A stretch of 64,000 nt of DNA, taken from Escallonia rubra (Eukaryota > Streptophyta > Magnoliopsida > Escalloniales > Escalloniaceae). The translations under genes were made by a program, and so were the position numbers. Below the pieces are notes generated by a model, which saw nothing but the letters and a program-made list of their open reading frames with translations, was not told the origin of the DNA and made no database searches. Numbering within the stretch: position 1 is the stretch's first letter; each line of letters opens with the position of its first letter. Below, piece by piece: positions 1-11,061 of this stretch. Location: positions 1-64,000 of the forward strand of contig JAVXUO010002835.1 in NCBI GenBank assembly GCA_033065855.1. The letters are read 5' to 3'.

Positions 1-1080
1 ACACATCTCCTCTGCCATCGTCCAACTACTGCTATGATAGTAACACACTAGCTTGTGAATTAGGGTTTTATTGGTTTTATTGGTTTGATTGGGTGAATGG
101 TTTGATTGGATGATGACGTAAGAGTTTAGAATACCTAAAAGCATAAGTGACTAACTTAGGGTGTGGTTGAAACACATTTTAGTTTTCAAAAAAACAAAAC
201 CAAGACCACTTTGAGTTTTTTTTAACAAAACTGATGGGTTACTTGATACAGTTTTGAATAATTGGTTTTTACATTTTTGTTTCTATTCTTTCTCTCTTCT
301 ATTTTCTTTTATTTTTCAATACTTGAGAGCTTATCGTGAGCTCCTATGTTCAACAACCAAAAGCGCCCCCACCATGACCAACACATCTCCTCTGTCATCG
401 TCCAACTACTGCTATGATAATAACACACTAGCTTGCAAATTAGGGCTTCATTGGTTTGATTGGGTGAATGGTTTGATTAGTTTGGAATTTACCTGCGAAA
501 CCGAAGATACTAGAGTTGATCGACGGATGAAATCATTTGGTGGTGTTTGCTGTAGAAACAATTGTGGTTGGTATGATGGTGATTTGGATTTATAGGAGTG
601 GTGGTGCCGTGATGGTGACCGTTGTTGGATGGTTTGGTGTTCGGCAATGTTGGTTAGTGGTGGTGGTTGTTGTGGTTATCAATGACTACGGTAGTTGGTG
701 GTGTTCGTGTGTGTTGATCACTGGTGGTGGCGGCGATGGTGGTTGGCGGTGTTGGCAAGTTTGGTGTTCGGGTGTGTGATCAGTGGTATGGCAGATCAGC
801 GGTCAATGGCTGTGGTGGTTGGCAGTGTATGTAGTTTGGTGTTCCGGGGTGTTGGTCATTGGTGGTGGTGGTGGCGGCAGCGGCGGCGGCGGTCAATGGG
901 TATGGTGGTTGGTAATATTGGCGCTTTGGTATTCTTAGGTGATAGGTGTTAGTGTTGAATATTCAAGGGAAGAAGAGACATAAAATGTTTTTAACTAAAA
1001 TTAAAAAGTAGATCTCCAAAAAAAAAAGTGAAATTATATGTCTAAAGGCAATAGTTAACCATTTGGGGATTTATAACCAG
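1..1080. repeat. Low-complexity GTGGTGG-rich region with a partial direct repeat
   Basis: Bases 1-110 and 381-480 are near-identical direct repeats (both begin ACACATCTCCTCTG and include GGTTTGATTGGGTGAATGG). Bases 535-905 are dominated by GTGG/GGTGGT triplet-like runs, which give open frames in several phases but with Val/Gly/Trp-rich compositions unlike real proteins. I see no coding gene. The AT-rich edge near 170-240 resembles the ends of the repeat described at 27,770, but too weakly to assign a family. Confidence 0.45.
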
Positions 1081-1584
1081 CATGCATGACAAAGTGGAAG
1101 TTAAGAATATCTAAAATCAAAATACTACGACAAAATCACACACAAGCAACCTCATCACACCAATCAAGGCCGCGAATACAAGTTGTCAATCCAACAGTCT
1201 TTCGTTTTCCTGGTCAAGAGGTTTAGCTACACCATAACAGCCAAAACTTAATCTTCATCGTAACAACATCAACACTACAAATTACTCTGAAAACCCGTTC
1301 AATGTTAAAACCCCTTCAGAAGTTAATAGCATTTACTAGTACATATCTAGTCTTCCAACACCCTACATCATAGGCACTCGTGTTAACGTGCACAAAGCAG
1401 ACAAGAAGAAAACATATTTTAGCGCCATAAATAATACATTAAATTAATACATGCATGTCAAACACATTGCCTAACAGGTTTATGCAACTGCTTATCAAGA
1501 TGATCAACCAAGTTTCCAGCTTGAAAGATAAAAAAGAAGACATGCATACTCATAATAACTCATGCCGAGAAATATCCAAGTTAT
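1081..1584. other. Unassigned intergenic sequence
   Basis: No open frame of plausible composition and no terminal repeats are visible. A short stretch near 1139 (ACACACAAGCAACCTC) recurs near 13,966, suggesting that old duplicated sequence extends beyond the tandem units described next. I see nothing else to support. Confidence 0.3.
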
Positions 1585-2266
1585 GTACTCATAATAACTC
1601 ATGCATCACGACCAAAAGGTGGAGTATTTTTGTCACCTAATAATCCACTGCCGCCCCTTCCCTGCCAGCCACCACCATTTCCCTGCGACCAACACCATTT
1701 TCACGATCACCATCGTCGCCACCGACTTATCACCATAACAACATCACCATTAAGATCAAATCCCGTTATCCCTCATTTATATCAACTGTTTGAATTAGGA
1801 CTTTTTTGATTGACACGTGAACAATATAAGATGTTGGTTGGTGTGCTGATGGTCGCTGGTGACTATAGGTTTGTTGGAGGAGGAGGAGTTGCATAAGGGA
1901 GGGAGGAAATGGGTGGGAGGGGGCGGGGGTGGGCTTGCCTTGCAAGGCATTGACTGTGATGATGTAATGATGTACCTGCCACGTTGATTTTCACTATAAT
2001 GATATGGTTGCCCCATAAACTTTTGTTGCAAACTGTGGAATTTCCCATTCAAAACCAAATAGACGTCCAAAAAAATCATTTTTTTTTAAAATGTGTTTGA
2101 GACAACAAAATGAAAATTAAGGCCGGTGGGAATAAAAAGAAACTTGCGTACAGAGATCGCTAACATATGGAATTTTATGTGAAACTAATCCTATAAAACA
2201 AAATCACAATTTTATCCGGTTTGGAATAATTTCATTCGTACATCCAGTAAAAATGACAGCTAGAAG
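1585..2266 (+). repeat. Host tandem-repeat unit, copy A (truncated by retrotransposon)
   Basis: This stretch matches 11,907-12,582 over its whole length, for example CTAAAAGGTGGAGTATTT, the TCACCTAATAATCCACTG block, the CATCACCATAACAACA-like block, and the ending TCGTACATCCAGTAAAAATG. Its last 141 bases (2126-2266) also match 11,513-11,651. The match stops abruptly at 2266 (AGCTAGAAG), where retrotransposon-associated sequence begins. Copy A is therefore one member of an old tandem array whose 3' part was removed together with the 5' end of the retrotransposon. No coding potential is evident. Confidence 0.75.
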
Positions 2267-2299
2267 GTCAAGCTAGACCCAAGTGACCTTCGTCTCAAG

Positions 2300-3558
2300 T
2301 TGACCTCAAGGTCAAGCTATGGTCGGATGTACAGATCGGAGGCTGATCCCAGTTATCAGCCAAGACAGGAGGTCGAAGAACATGTTACCAGAAGTGGCTC
2401 CTGCTTCAGTCATGAGACATCAGTAGAAGACAGCAAGAACTCGTCTCCCATTCTGGGAGAAGGAGCTCGTGGCCGACACCGCACAGACAAAAGACAATGT
2501 CCCCAAGGACGGATTCGTTGCTATACACGAGAAGTACCCCCCCCCAAGGGCAAACTTCTCTAAAAACCGTCTCCGAGCCCCGCCCAGAAGAATTCACTCC
2601 CCCGAAGGAGGATTCCGGGTATCCCTTATCCAAGACAATTGAGAGAGCAAAACTCCCTTCGAATTTTTGGATGCCGCAGTGCGACTTATATGATGGGAGC
2701 GGGGACCCGGGAGAGCATGTCTACCAATTCCAAACGAATATGATATTACTTCAGGTCTACGATGCGGTTATGTGCCAGGCCTTCCCAACCACTTTGAGAA
2801 AGGCAGCGCATGCCTGGTTTAAAACTCTCCGTCCCAGATCAATCCATTCCTTCGCTCAGCTCTCCGATTTGTTCCAGAAACATTTTGTGAGCAGCAAAAC
2901 CCGAAGGAAGAACTCAGCGAGTTTTCTCAATGTGGTTCAAGAGAGGAACGAGTCTTTGTCGCATTATTTGGGGCGTTTCAATGCGGCAACCTTAGAAATT
3001 GATAATCTAGATGAGTCAGTAAAGTACACCGCCTTTCTGCGCGGGCTTCGTCCTACTTCTAAGTTTGCTTTCGCTGTAAACAAGAGCCCCCCAGGGAATA
3101 TGAGCGCCTTGCTTGACAAGTCCAACAAATACATCCAGGCTAAAGAGTACTTGGAAACCCACAAGGGACATCGAGGGGACAACGGACAAGAGCCAGGAAA
3201 GCGAGCCCGAGAGGACAGTCTAAGAGGTGGACGAGGTCCCAAGCATTCGAGAAGGGATGATCGACGCCCTAAGGAGTTATTCGACATGAAGAATCTGACG
3301 CTGTTAAACGCCAAACCATCACTGATCCTTCACGAGATTAAGGACACGGAAATATTGGAGAGGCTGGACAAGATGAGATCGACACCAAGCAAGAGGGACA
3401 AAAATTTATGGTGCCGCTACCACAATGACCATGGCCATACCACAGATAACTGTGAGTCGCTCAAACGCGCTATAAAGGCTCTCATCAAGTGTGGGCATTT
3501 GAGAAAGTATGTCAATCGAAGGGATGAAAGGAGGGAGGCCACTCCCTTAGCAGGATGA
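2300..3558 (+). pseudogene. gag: Retrotransposon gag (capsid/nucleocapsid), broken
   Basis: Gag forms the particle that packages element RNA. The main open frame runs from ATG 2497 to a TGA at 3556-3558. The preceding N-terminal part (2300-2563) lies in another frame, and the change of frame coincides with a run of C's near 2540. Residues of the retrotransposon gag domain are clear (YDGSGDPGEHVYQFQ, DAVMCQAFP, AWFKTLRP). A zinc-knuckle-like motif of the Tat type, CRYHNDHGHTTDNC, lies near 3412-3453. After the TGA the same frame continues into protease sequence, so gag and protease were one polyprotein. Confidence 0.85.
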
Positions 3559-4158
3559 GAAGAGGCACAAGAAAATGCGGGCGTCATCAATACCATCTCG
3601 GGGGGAATCGCTGCAGGGGGATCGTCTGGGCAAGGGCACGGGCAAAAGGCTTATGCAAGAGAAGTTTGCACCACTGTTGGGCCGTCGACGAAAAAGCAAA
3701 AAATAGAGCCAATCCCAACAATATCCTTCTCTGAAAAAGATGTGGGAGACATAAAAACGCCCCATGATGACCCCCTGGTAGTTACACTCCGCGTGGGAAA
3801 TTTTGATATAAAAAGAATCCTGGTGGATAACGGGAGCTCGATGGAGGTACTCTTTTACGAAGCATTCCAAAAGATGAACATCCCGCCCGACCGATTACGA
3901 AAAGTAGACGCGCCCCTCTACGGCTTTTCTAACCACCCCGTGGTTTGTGAGGGAATCATTGCGTTACTAGTTACCATGGGTACCCCTCCGGCTCAAGCCA
4001 AACTGATGTTGGATTTCGTGGTAGTTCGTGTTCCCTCAGCCTATAATGCAATTCTTGGCCGAACAACATTAAACCAATTGAAGGTGATGGTATCAACATA
4101 CCACATGAAAATGAAATTTCCCATGGGACATGGAGTTGGAGAAGTAAAGGGAGATTAG
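3559..4158 (+). pseudogene. Retrotransposon aspartic protease
   Basis: The frame continues from gag past the TGA at 3556. The sequence KRILVDNGSSMEVLF carries the catalytic Asp at 3826-3828 (D-N-G-S-S in place of the usual D-T/S-G, a common plant variant). The flap and C-terminal part include AILGRTTLNQLK, a conserved protease block. The domain ends at an in-frame TAG (4156-4158), and translation of the next bases continues directly into the pre-RT linker (VVARQCYMASCR). Its job would be to cut the gag-pol polyprotein. The stops on both sides mean it cannot be made as part of a full polyprotein. Confidence 0.85.
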
Positions 4159-5414
4159 GTGGTAGCTCGGCAGTGCTACATGGCGTCATGCCGAACCAAA
4201 AGCAACGAGACTCTCGTAATTGAAGATTTGAGATACGAAACCAAAGTCAAGAGAGGCAAGCCTGCTGAAGACCTCATGGATATCGAGTTATACCCAGGAA
4301 ACAAAGGGAAGACGATAAGGATTGGAACGGGATTGGCAGATGACCTCAAGTTCAAGCTCGTGGACCTTTTACGAAGCTACTCAGACATTTTTGCTTGGAC
4401 AGCGTCTGATATGCCCGGGATTGACCCTGAAGTAATCACTCATAAGTTGAACGTAGACCTGTTCAAGAAGCCGGTCAAGCAAAAGAAGAGGATGTTTGCC
4501 CCAGAAAGGCAAGTAAAAACTGAGCAGGAAATAGACAAGTTGTTGGCAGCAGCATTCATTACGGAAATTTCATACACTGATTGGATCGCCAATGTTGTGA
4601 TGGTACCCAAGTCAGGTGACCGCTGGTGCATATGCATCGACTTCACGATCTTAACAAAGCCTACCCCAAGGACATTTATCCACTTCCACGAATTGATATC
4701 CTCATTGATGCCACCTCGGGTCATGAATTGCTGAGCTTTATGGACGCCTATTCAGGTTACAACCAAATAAGGATTTTAGAAGACTATATTTCCAAAACCA
4801 CTTTCATTACAGAGCGGGGACTTTACAGTTACAGAGTCATTCCCTTTGGACTTAAGAACGAGGGGGCTACGTACCAACGCCTGGTAAACATGATCTTTCG
4901 CGATTCAATTGGGAAGAATATGGAGGTATATGTGGATGATATGCTAGTAAAAAGCATCGAAGCCAAGGCTCATGTAAAGAACCTCAAGGAAACCTTTAAC
5001 ATACTGAGAGCTTATAAGATGAAGCTAAACCCGCTCAAGTGCGCATTTGGCGTAGCCTCTGGCAAGTTTTTGGGGTTCATGGTCTCCCAACGCGGCATTG
5101 AGGCCAACCCGAAGAAGATAAGTGCCATTCACGCCATGAAGCCGCCTAAAACAATCAAGCAAGTTCAGGAACTCACGGGAAAAGTCGCTGCTTTGGGACG
5201 ATTCATGTCTAAATCGGCGGAAAGGTGCATACCCTTCTTCAGGGCTATCAGAAAGGTAAGAGATTTTGCATGGACGGAGGAATGCCAAAAGTCGTTTGAA
5301 GAATTGAAGCACTATTTGGCATCCCCACCTCTTCTTACCAAACCAGACACTGGTGAAGATTTATTTCTTTACATATCTGTTAATGAGGTAGCAGTAAGCA
5401 CGATTTTGATTTGA
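4159..5414 (+). pseudogene. Retrotransposon reverse transcriptase, with one frameshift
   Basis: Fingers and palm blocks are recognisable: FITEISYTDWIANVVMVPK, then DLNKAYPKDIYPLPRID, FMDAYSGYNQI and the catalytic YVDD at 4929-4940. A single-base loss near 4646-4650 shifts the frame: the first frame reads DFT then nonsense, and the second frame resumes at DLNKAYPKD. The thumb/connection region follows (KTIKQVQELTGKVAALGRFM). The start of the first RNase H (FAWTEECQKSFEELK) precedes an in-frame TGA at 5412-5414. The enzyme copies element RNA into DNA inside the particle. The catalytic site is intact but the reading frame is not. Confidence 0.9.
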
Positions 5415-6234
5415 GAAGAGAAGGACAAGCAAAAGCATGTTTACTACATAAGAAAGGTTCTCCAAGACGTAGAGACGAGGTATCCTCGAATAGACAAAGT
5501 GGCCCTTGCCCTCATCACCTCGGCAAAAAAATTACGACTTTACTTCCAGTCGCATGCAATCATTGTTTTGACCGGCCAGCCTTTGGGGAAAGTTCTCCAA
5601 AGCCCTGAAGCATTGGGAAGATTGGTTAATTGGTCAGTGGAATTGGGGGAATTTGACATCAAGTACAAGCCTCGTGTGGCAATTAAGGCCCAAGCCTTAT
5701 CAGACTTCGTGGTTGAATGCACGGTACCAGAAGACCCCCCGCTGCTAATTATGTCATTCGGACCAACGGATTCTTTATGTCGATGGCTCGTTAAAAATAG
5801 GTGGCAATGGAGTTCGTCTCATACTTATCAGCCCGGAGAAGTTCGTGATCGAGTACGCACTTCGCTTTGACTTTCAGGCATCAAACAACGAAGCCGAATA
5901 TGAAGCACTTTTAGCAGGGATAAGACTGGCACACTCGTTAAAGGTTGATTCTCTCTCCATGCACATCGACTCTCAATTGGTGGTGAACCATATCTTGGAG
6001 GAATACAAAGCCAGAGATGAGAGAATGATTCAGTATTTTCAAGCTATGAAAACTCAGGCCGTTAAATTCAAAAACTTTGTTATCCGGCACATAATGAGAT
6101 ATCAGAATGCCCAAGCAGATTCCCTTTCAAGGCTAACTTCCACAGATATCTCAGAGTTTTCCCGAGCAGTATATATTGAGCTCCTTCAAGAAAGGAGTAT
6201 CCAACCATTAAAGGAGATCGATGTCATGGAATAG
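5415..6234 (+). pseudogene. Tandem RNase H domains (Ty3-type remainder plus second Tat-type)
   Basis: From 5415 the frame gives the end of the Ty3-type RNase H (HVYYIRKVLQDVETRYP, KLRLYFQSHAIIVLT). A frameshift near 5755-5770 leads into a second RNase H. All four acidic residues of its active site are visible there: YVDGS, NNEAEYEALLAGI, HIDSQLVVN and AQADSLSRL. A second RNase H between the first and the integrase is a published hallmark of Tat-lineage elements. The block ends with an in-frame TAG (6232-6234), after which the same frame continues into integrase. Confidence 0.85.
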
Positions 6235-7478
6235 GAGCCTTGCTGGATGGACCCACTTGTGCAATATCTCACCTCGGGAACATTACCTCAAGAGCGAAGT
6301 GAAGCACGCAATCTGCGCGCTAAGGCCGCTCAGTTTGCCCTCGTAGATGAGGTACTGTACAAGAAGTCCTTCAGTTTGCCATACCTTAAGTACCTCAGCC
6401 CCAAGGACGCAGGTTATGCGTTGCGAAAAGTTCACGAAGGTATTTGTGGGCAACACTTAGGCGGAAGAAATCTGGCACACAAGATCTTGAGACAAGGTTA
6501 TTATTGTCCAGGGATACAGAAGGATGCAATTAACTTTACGAGAAGGTGTGACCAATGTCAGAAGTTTGCCCCACTCTCACACACATCGGCAATTCCACTT
6601 AACATCTTGACTTCCCCAATTCCATTCACGATGTGGGGAATGGATATTTTGGGCCCGTTCCCGATGGCTATGGGTCAACGACGTTTTGTGATTGTCGCCA
6701 TCGACTATTTCACAAAGTGGACTGAAGCCGAACCGCTTGCTACTATAACAGCAGCAAAGTGTGAAGAGTTTTTCTGGAAGAATATAGTCTGCCGCTTTGG
6801 GATCCCCAAGGTTCTGATCACGGATAATGGGAGACAATTCGACAATTCCAAGTTTTGGAACTTTTGTGAAGGCCTTTCCATCAGTCTCCATTTCACATCA
6901 GTTGCTCATCCCCAATCAAATGGGCAAACGAAAAATATGAATCGCTCTATCCTCCATTGGTTGAAGAGAAAGCTAGATCAAGCTAAGGGAGCATGGGTGG
7001 ATGAACTTCCCAAAGTACTCTGGGCATACCGAACAACACCCCACTCTGTAATGGGAAAAACCCCATTTTGTTATGTTTTGGGACAGAGGCACTCCTGCCG
7101 GTGGAAATAGGACTTCCGACAATACGAGTGTTACAGTTTTCGAAAGAAGATAATGAGGCGAACCTTCGAGGAAATCTTGATCTACTAGATGACGTACGAG
7201 CTCAAGCCCTGGAGCGAGTGATTTCAACAAAACAGAGGGTTGCATGGCACTACAATCGAAGAGTTCGAACGAAGCTATTTTGAGTTGGTGATCTAGTCCT
7301 CAGAAATTTGGAAGTTTCGGATCCAAAGGCCTCTGTTGGGAAACTATCGCCAAACTGGGAGGGACCTTACAGAATATTGAAGGTACTTAGACCAGGCGCC
7401 TACTCATTGGAAACACTTTCAGGGGACCCGATCCCACGAACTTGGAATGCCGAAAACTTACGGCGATATTATCAGTAG
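6235..7478 (+). pseudogene. Retrotransposon integrase, catalytic Glu replaced
   Basis: The order is an HHCC zinc-binding N-terminus (HEGICGQH, ending CDQCQ), then the core with Asp 6643-6645 (GMDILG) and Asp 6823-6825 (ITDNG), then the C-terminal GPY/F module (NWEGPYRI near 7350). The third catalytic residue should lie 35 residues after the second Asp. That codon (6931-6933) is AAA, Lys, in NGQTKNMNR, so the DDE triad is broken. A frameshift near 7068 and an in-frame TGA at 7281-7283 precede the original-looking terminator TAG at 7476-7478. No chromodomain is visible, as expected for Tat. Confidence 0.88.
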
Positions 7479-8137
7479 TATCTTGTAAAAGTGACGAGAC
7501 ACTTCCTTTTTTGGGGAGAGAGTAAAGTATAGTAGATTTCAGTCAAATGAATAACAGGGGTGCATAATTCCCGTTCTAATCATAGTATTTTTAATTTTAA
7601 ATGGATCATCGTTTATCCTAGCTGATATCTTTTTCGTTTTAAATGAATCATTCTTCACTTCAGCACAATAGTGTGTTTCCGCTCAAGCAAAGTCATTTAA
7701 GTTCTCAAGAACGATATACATTCAATATCCGAGCAGACTGCCCGAGCAGTAAAACTGCAAATGTTGCTAAAGCAAATATCATCCAATGTGATAGGGTAAG
7801 ACACAAGTGTTACCTGACACGGCCTAGCTTTAGTTCTAGTCCGAGAAATGGCAAAACCAAGTGGGTGATCGTCGCCCCACCCTGTTTTGTTAATTCAAAA
7901 TCCAGCCAAGCGTGTGTGCGAGGCTTCTTTGCCAGCCCTTAGCTGACGATAAGGGCTTGTGTCAGAGTAAAACGATGCAAGATGTGAAAGATAAGAACGC
8001 AATTGCAAAAATAAAACACACTCTTCCAAGGGATGGTGAAAGAAGAAAAACGTGTTCACTAGTAACCTGCCCGGGGACAACAAAAGTGCTTGGGGGATTA
8101 CAAAAGAAAATTATAAAGGAAGTGAGAGAGAACTATC
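7479..8137. other. Spacer between pol and the antisense gene
   Basis: This is retrotransposon 3' non-coding sequence. It includes one short match to the downstream minisatellite motif (GAGCAGACTGCCCGAGCAG at 7733-7751). Open frames on the plus strand have no recognisable domains and I consider them spurious. The antisense transcript would run into this spacer from the right, so its 3' end probably lies here. Confidence 0.5.
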
Positions 8138-10113
8138 CTAAGGTGCTGGAGCATTTCCCGATCTGACATTTCTATACCCTTGAGAAACAGCGTCTCCAGC
8201 TTCGGTAAGAGCGACAGTCTCCCCTGAAGGAGAATCAAAAGTGGGCACCACTATATCCTCAAGGAAAAGACTAGGATATTTTGCCATTGTTAAATCCTTG
8301 GCCTTCTTGAAACCTTCTTGAAAGATAGAAAGGCCATCCTCTGTTCGCTTCCGTAACCACTCCTCTCCCGCTGTGCCATCAAGAAAAGCTTGGATAGCTT
8401 TGTTGCCAGCCTCAGCTTCGGACTTCTTCAACTTCTCTCACCTCTTCTCTAGGCGATTGACCTTGGCAAGCAGCTCGGTGTTCTCCACCTTCAATTCGTC
8501 AACTTCTTTGCCCAGCCTATCAGCCTTGCCCACGGCCGCTCTTTTCTCGACCTCCACTTTGCGCGCCACATCCATCGCCATAGCGAATCTATCTTGCATC
8601 TGGCTACCATAACAATAGGCCTGAACACAAAGAAGAAGAAATACAATCATGTAAAGGAGGGGAAGAGCGCAAGTTAAAGATTTACAACAGCGAAGATAGT
8701 TACGTTGTATGTAGCTTGGACATAGGCCATAGCGAAAGCTTCATGGGGCTGGTTTTCTAAAATCGATTTGTCAGCAGGTAGCACGCCATGAGACAAATGC
8801 TGAGCAGAGACGTGTGAGCTTGGCATGCCAGAGTTGCCTCTCTTGATCGTCCATCTCGGAAAGAAAATCGGATCCTTGTCAACGGGAAGATCCTCGACTA
8901 CCAGCGGAGGCGCGGGAAGAGTAGGAGCGCCCAGTATTACCGTGATGGGAGGGGGGCCTTCACCCATCCCCTCTTTCCTTTTCCCTTTGGAAGCCTTTTG
9001 CAGTAGCCCTAAAAAATCTCTTTTCCCACCTTCGCCTTTGCCAAACATCTCTAAATGAAAGAGAGATTTATTAAAACAATTAAAGTTACCAAAGAAAAAG
9101 TTGAGATAAGCATAGCAATAGACTCTACCTAGACTTGGAGTCCTAAAAGACGATGTCCCTGCCGCTAACTCTAAAGTCCTATGCCTTAACACAGCGCGAG
9201 ATTCTATGACAGGGGTTGGAGGAACATGTATAGTGGGGGCAGGGGGAATAAGCCCCGCGTGCCGCATCTCTTAATCTGTAAGGGGCTCCTCAATACTGAG
9301 ACTACCCCTCCTCTTTATGTGATCAAGAAGTTTCTTTGTGAGAGCATTGGGAGCCAGAGAGCCTTTCTTTTCATAGTCTTTACAAAAACCGTTCCACTTT
9401 CTGGGGAACTCCCATTTACCACTTGGTCGCTGGATGAAGAAATATCGGGAGTGCCAACCTTTGTTGGATTTAGGACCCCCTTTGATCACTCTGACCCGGT
9501 TGTGGATATAATACCATCCCACACTTTTGGCCACGTTCTTTATAAAGCACACTTCAAGGTATAGCGTCATAAAGTCGTGGACCGTCACTGGATACCCTGA
9601 AGTTTGCACAAGGCAGATCAAGCCAACAAGTTTTCTCCACCCATTGGGCACAAGTTGACCTGGAGCCATTTTGTAATGATTGAAAAAGGCGACGGAAAAT
9701 GGGTGCATAGGAATTCTATAGCCAGATTTTATCTGGCCTTCATAAACACTTGTCTCCAAGTCCGTGCCATAGTTGGCAGGCTCTTGAAGTGCAGGAACCC
9801 GAGCAGAAAAGGGAGGAGGCAGAGGAAAGTCTTCCAAAAGCTCTACTATGCTTTCCTTGGTCATCTTGTTCCTCTTCTCGTCTGAGGTGAACCAATTGTC
9901 TTCATCAAATTTCTCTTCAGCTTCATCCTTGACATCCCCAAGTGCATCTCTACGGGGAATTGAAGTACTGGTTTGAAAAAGGGAAGATTCTACCTGACAC
10001 CTAAGGGTTGAAGTGCCTACTTGTGGAGAACTACTTTCTGATTCACTTTCTACAATATCTTCTGTTGAACTAGTCGAAGATGATGAAGAACTACTTGATG
10101 ACGTTGAAGACAT
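8138..10113 (-). pseudogene. Antisense accessory gene of the Tat element (putative gypsy-type transposon protein)
   Basis: I model three minus-strand exons, 10113-9129, 9050-8704 and 8620-8138. The introns are 9128-9051 (GTAGAG...TTTAG) and 8703-8621 (GTAACT...TTCAG); both keep the reading frame. The conceptual product is about 600 residues. It has a Ser/Glu-rich N-terminus, a domain resembling the family named 'putative gypsy type transposon' (YRIPMHPFSVAFFNHYKMAP, PNGWRKLVGLICL, WYYIHNR, then WHSRYFFIQ), a Pro-rich middle, and a C-terminal coiled coil (DRLGKEVDELKVENTELLAK). Two in-frame stops interrupt it: TAA at 9273-9271 and TGA at 8440-8438. Such genes occur in antisense orientation in Grande-like elements, and their function is unknown. 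Exon borders are my inference from splice consensus and frame continuity. Confidence 0.75.
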
Positions 10114-10260
10114 TTTTTTTTAGAAGTATAAATATCTAAAACTACGGAAGGGAAATAGATAAGTGCCGAACAAGAGGGAAATGGAAGAGAAACTTACTTG
10201 CGGAGATCAAGCTAAACCCGAAGAGAGTGAGTAGCAGGGGGCAAATGAAGCATGAAGCCT

Positions 10261-10270
10261 CTATATATAG
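10261..10270 (-). promoter_or_regulatory. TATA-like box of the antisense gene
   Basis: CTATATATAG lies about 150 bases upstream of the antisense ATG (10113) and within a small palindrome (CCTCTATATATAGAGG). A GTAAGT donor-like site near 10195 on the minus strand suggests a possible 5' UTR intron. Position and composition fit a core promoter, but there is no direct evidence of activity. Confidence 0.5.
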
Positions 10271-10470
10271 AGGATGCTTGTATAACCGCCCCTAGTTTGG
10301 CGGCAACATTCATTGTACCTGTCTGGCGCGATCTTCGGAGCAATAAATTTTGAATTTATTTGGATAACTGCCTTGTTTTGATGGCAAAGGAACCGTTACA
10401 CCCGTACGAATCCCCAAAAGATTTCAAACTTCCTGCCACGTGGCACCCTTGTCGAGCCCTATTTAGCTCA

Positions 10471-10930
10471 TTACTCGAGCAAACTGCCCGAGTAGATCTG
10501 TTGAACAAGTGCTCGAGCACAGTGTTGGCTCAATGCCCGAGCAGACAGCCCGAGTAGAGTTGCCGAACAAGTGCTCAAGCACGGTGTTGGCTCAGTGCCC
10601 GAGCAGAGCTGCCGAGCAGGTGCTCAAGCACCGTGTCAGGCTCAGCGCCCGAGCAGATAGCCCGAGTAGATCTGTTGAACAAGTGCTCAAGCACAGTGTT
10701 GGTTCAGTGCCCGAGCAGAGATGCGGAGCAGGTGCTCAAGCATTCTGTCATGCTCAATACTCGAGCAAAGCTCCCAAGTAGAACTCCCGAGCAGCTGCTC
10801 CAATGCCTGATTAGAGATTCTGAGCAGGTGCTCAAGCACCCTATCTAGCTCAATGCCCGAGCAGAGCTTCCGAGCAACTGCTCAAACACCCTGTCTAGCT
10901 TAATGCCCGAGCAGAACGTCCAAGCAAGGT
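10471..10930. repeat. GAGCAG-rich minisatellite in the retrotransposon 3' region
   Basis: Variants of a roughly 50-60 base unit recur about eight times. Each contains motifs like GTGCTCAAGCAC (palindromic) and TGCCCGAGCAGA. The units degrade toward the right. The array sits between the antisense promoter and the polypurine tract, the hypervariable 3' region of Tat elements that is known to seed satellite DNA. The open frames across it are products of the repeat and not genes. Confidence 0.8.
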
Positions 10931-11044
10931 CTTTTGAGAATTTCCTCCGAACCAGGGATAATGGAAAAGAGAGATCTCTAGCTGGATTATTTTAGATTAA
11001 TATTATACCTCATGTGTTTTTTACTATCTTATGGAAGAATCGCC

Positions 11045-11056
11045 AAAAACAGGGGG
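11045..11056 (+). promoter_or_regulatory. Polypurine tract
   Basis: AAAAACAGGGGG precedes CATTATGATATGG. A G-rich purine run just before a TG-starting LTR is the plus-strand primer site used during reverse transcription. Its spacing to the proposed LTR start at 11062 is short, as expected. Confidence 0.6.
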
Positions 11057-11061
11057 CATTA

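Noticed and set aside
2300..7478. Considered as an endogenous pararetrovirus
   Set aside because: An integrase and an LTR are present, movement and coat proteins are absent, and the domain order is Ty3/gypsy, so it is a retrotransposon.
10360..10848. Repetitive protein-like frames (NKCSSTVLAQCPSR repeats)
   Set aside because: They follow the GAGCAG minisatellite in the retrotransposon 3' region, are open only because of repeat periodicity, and are interrupted.
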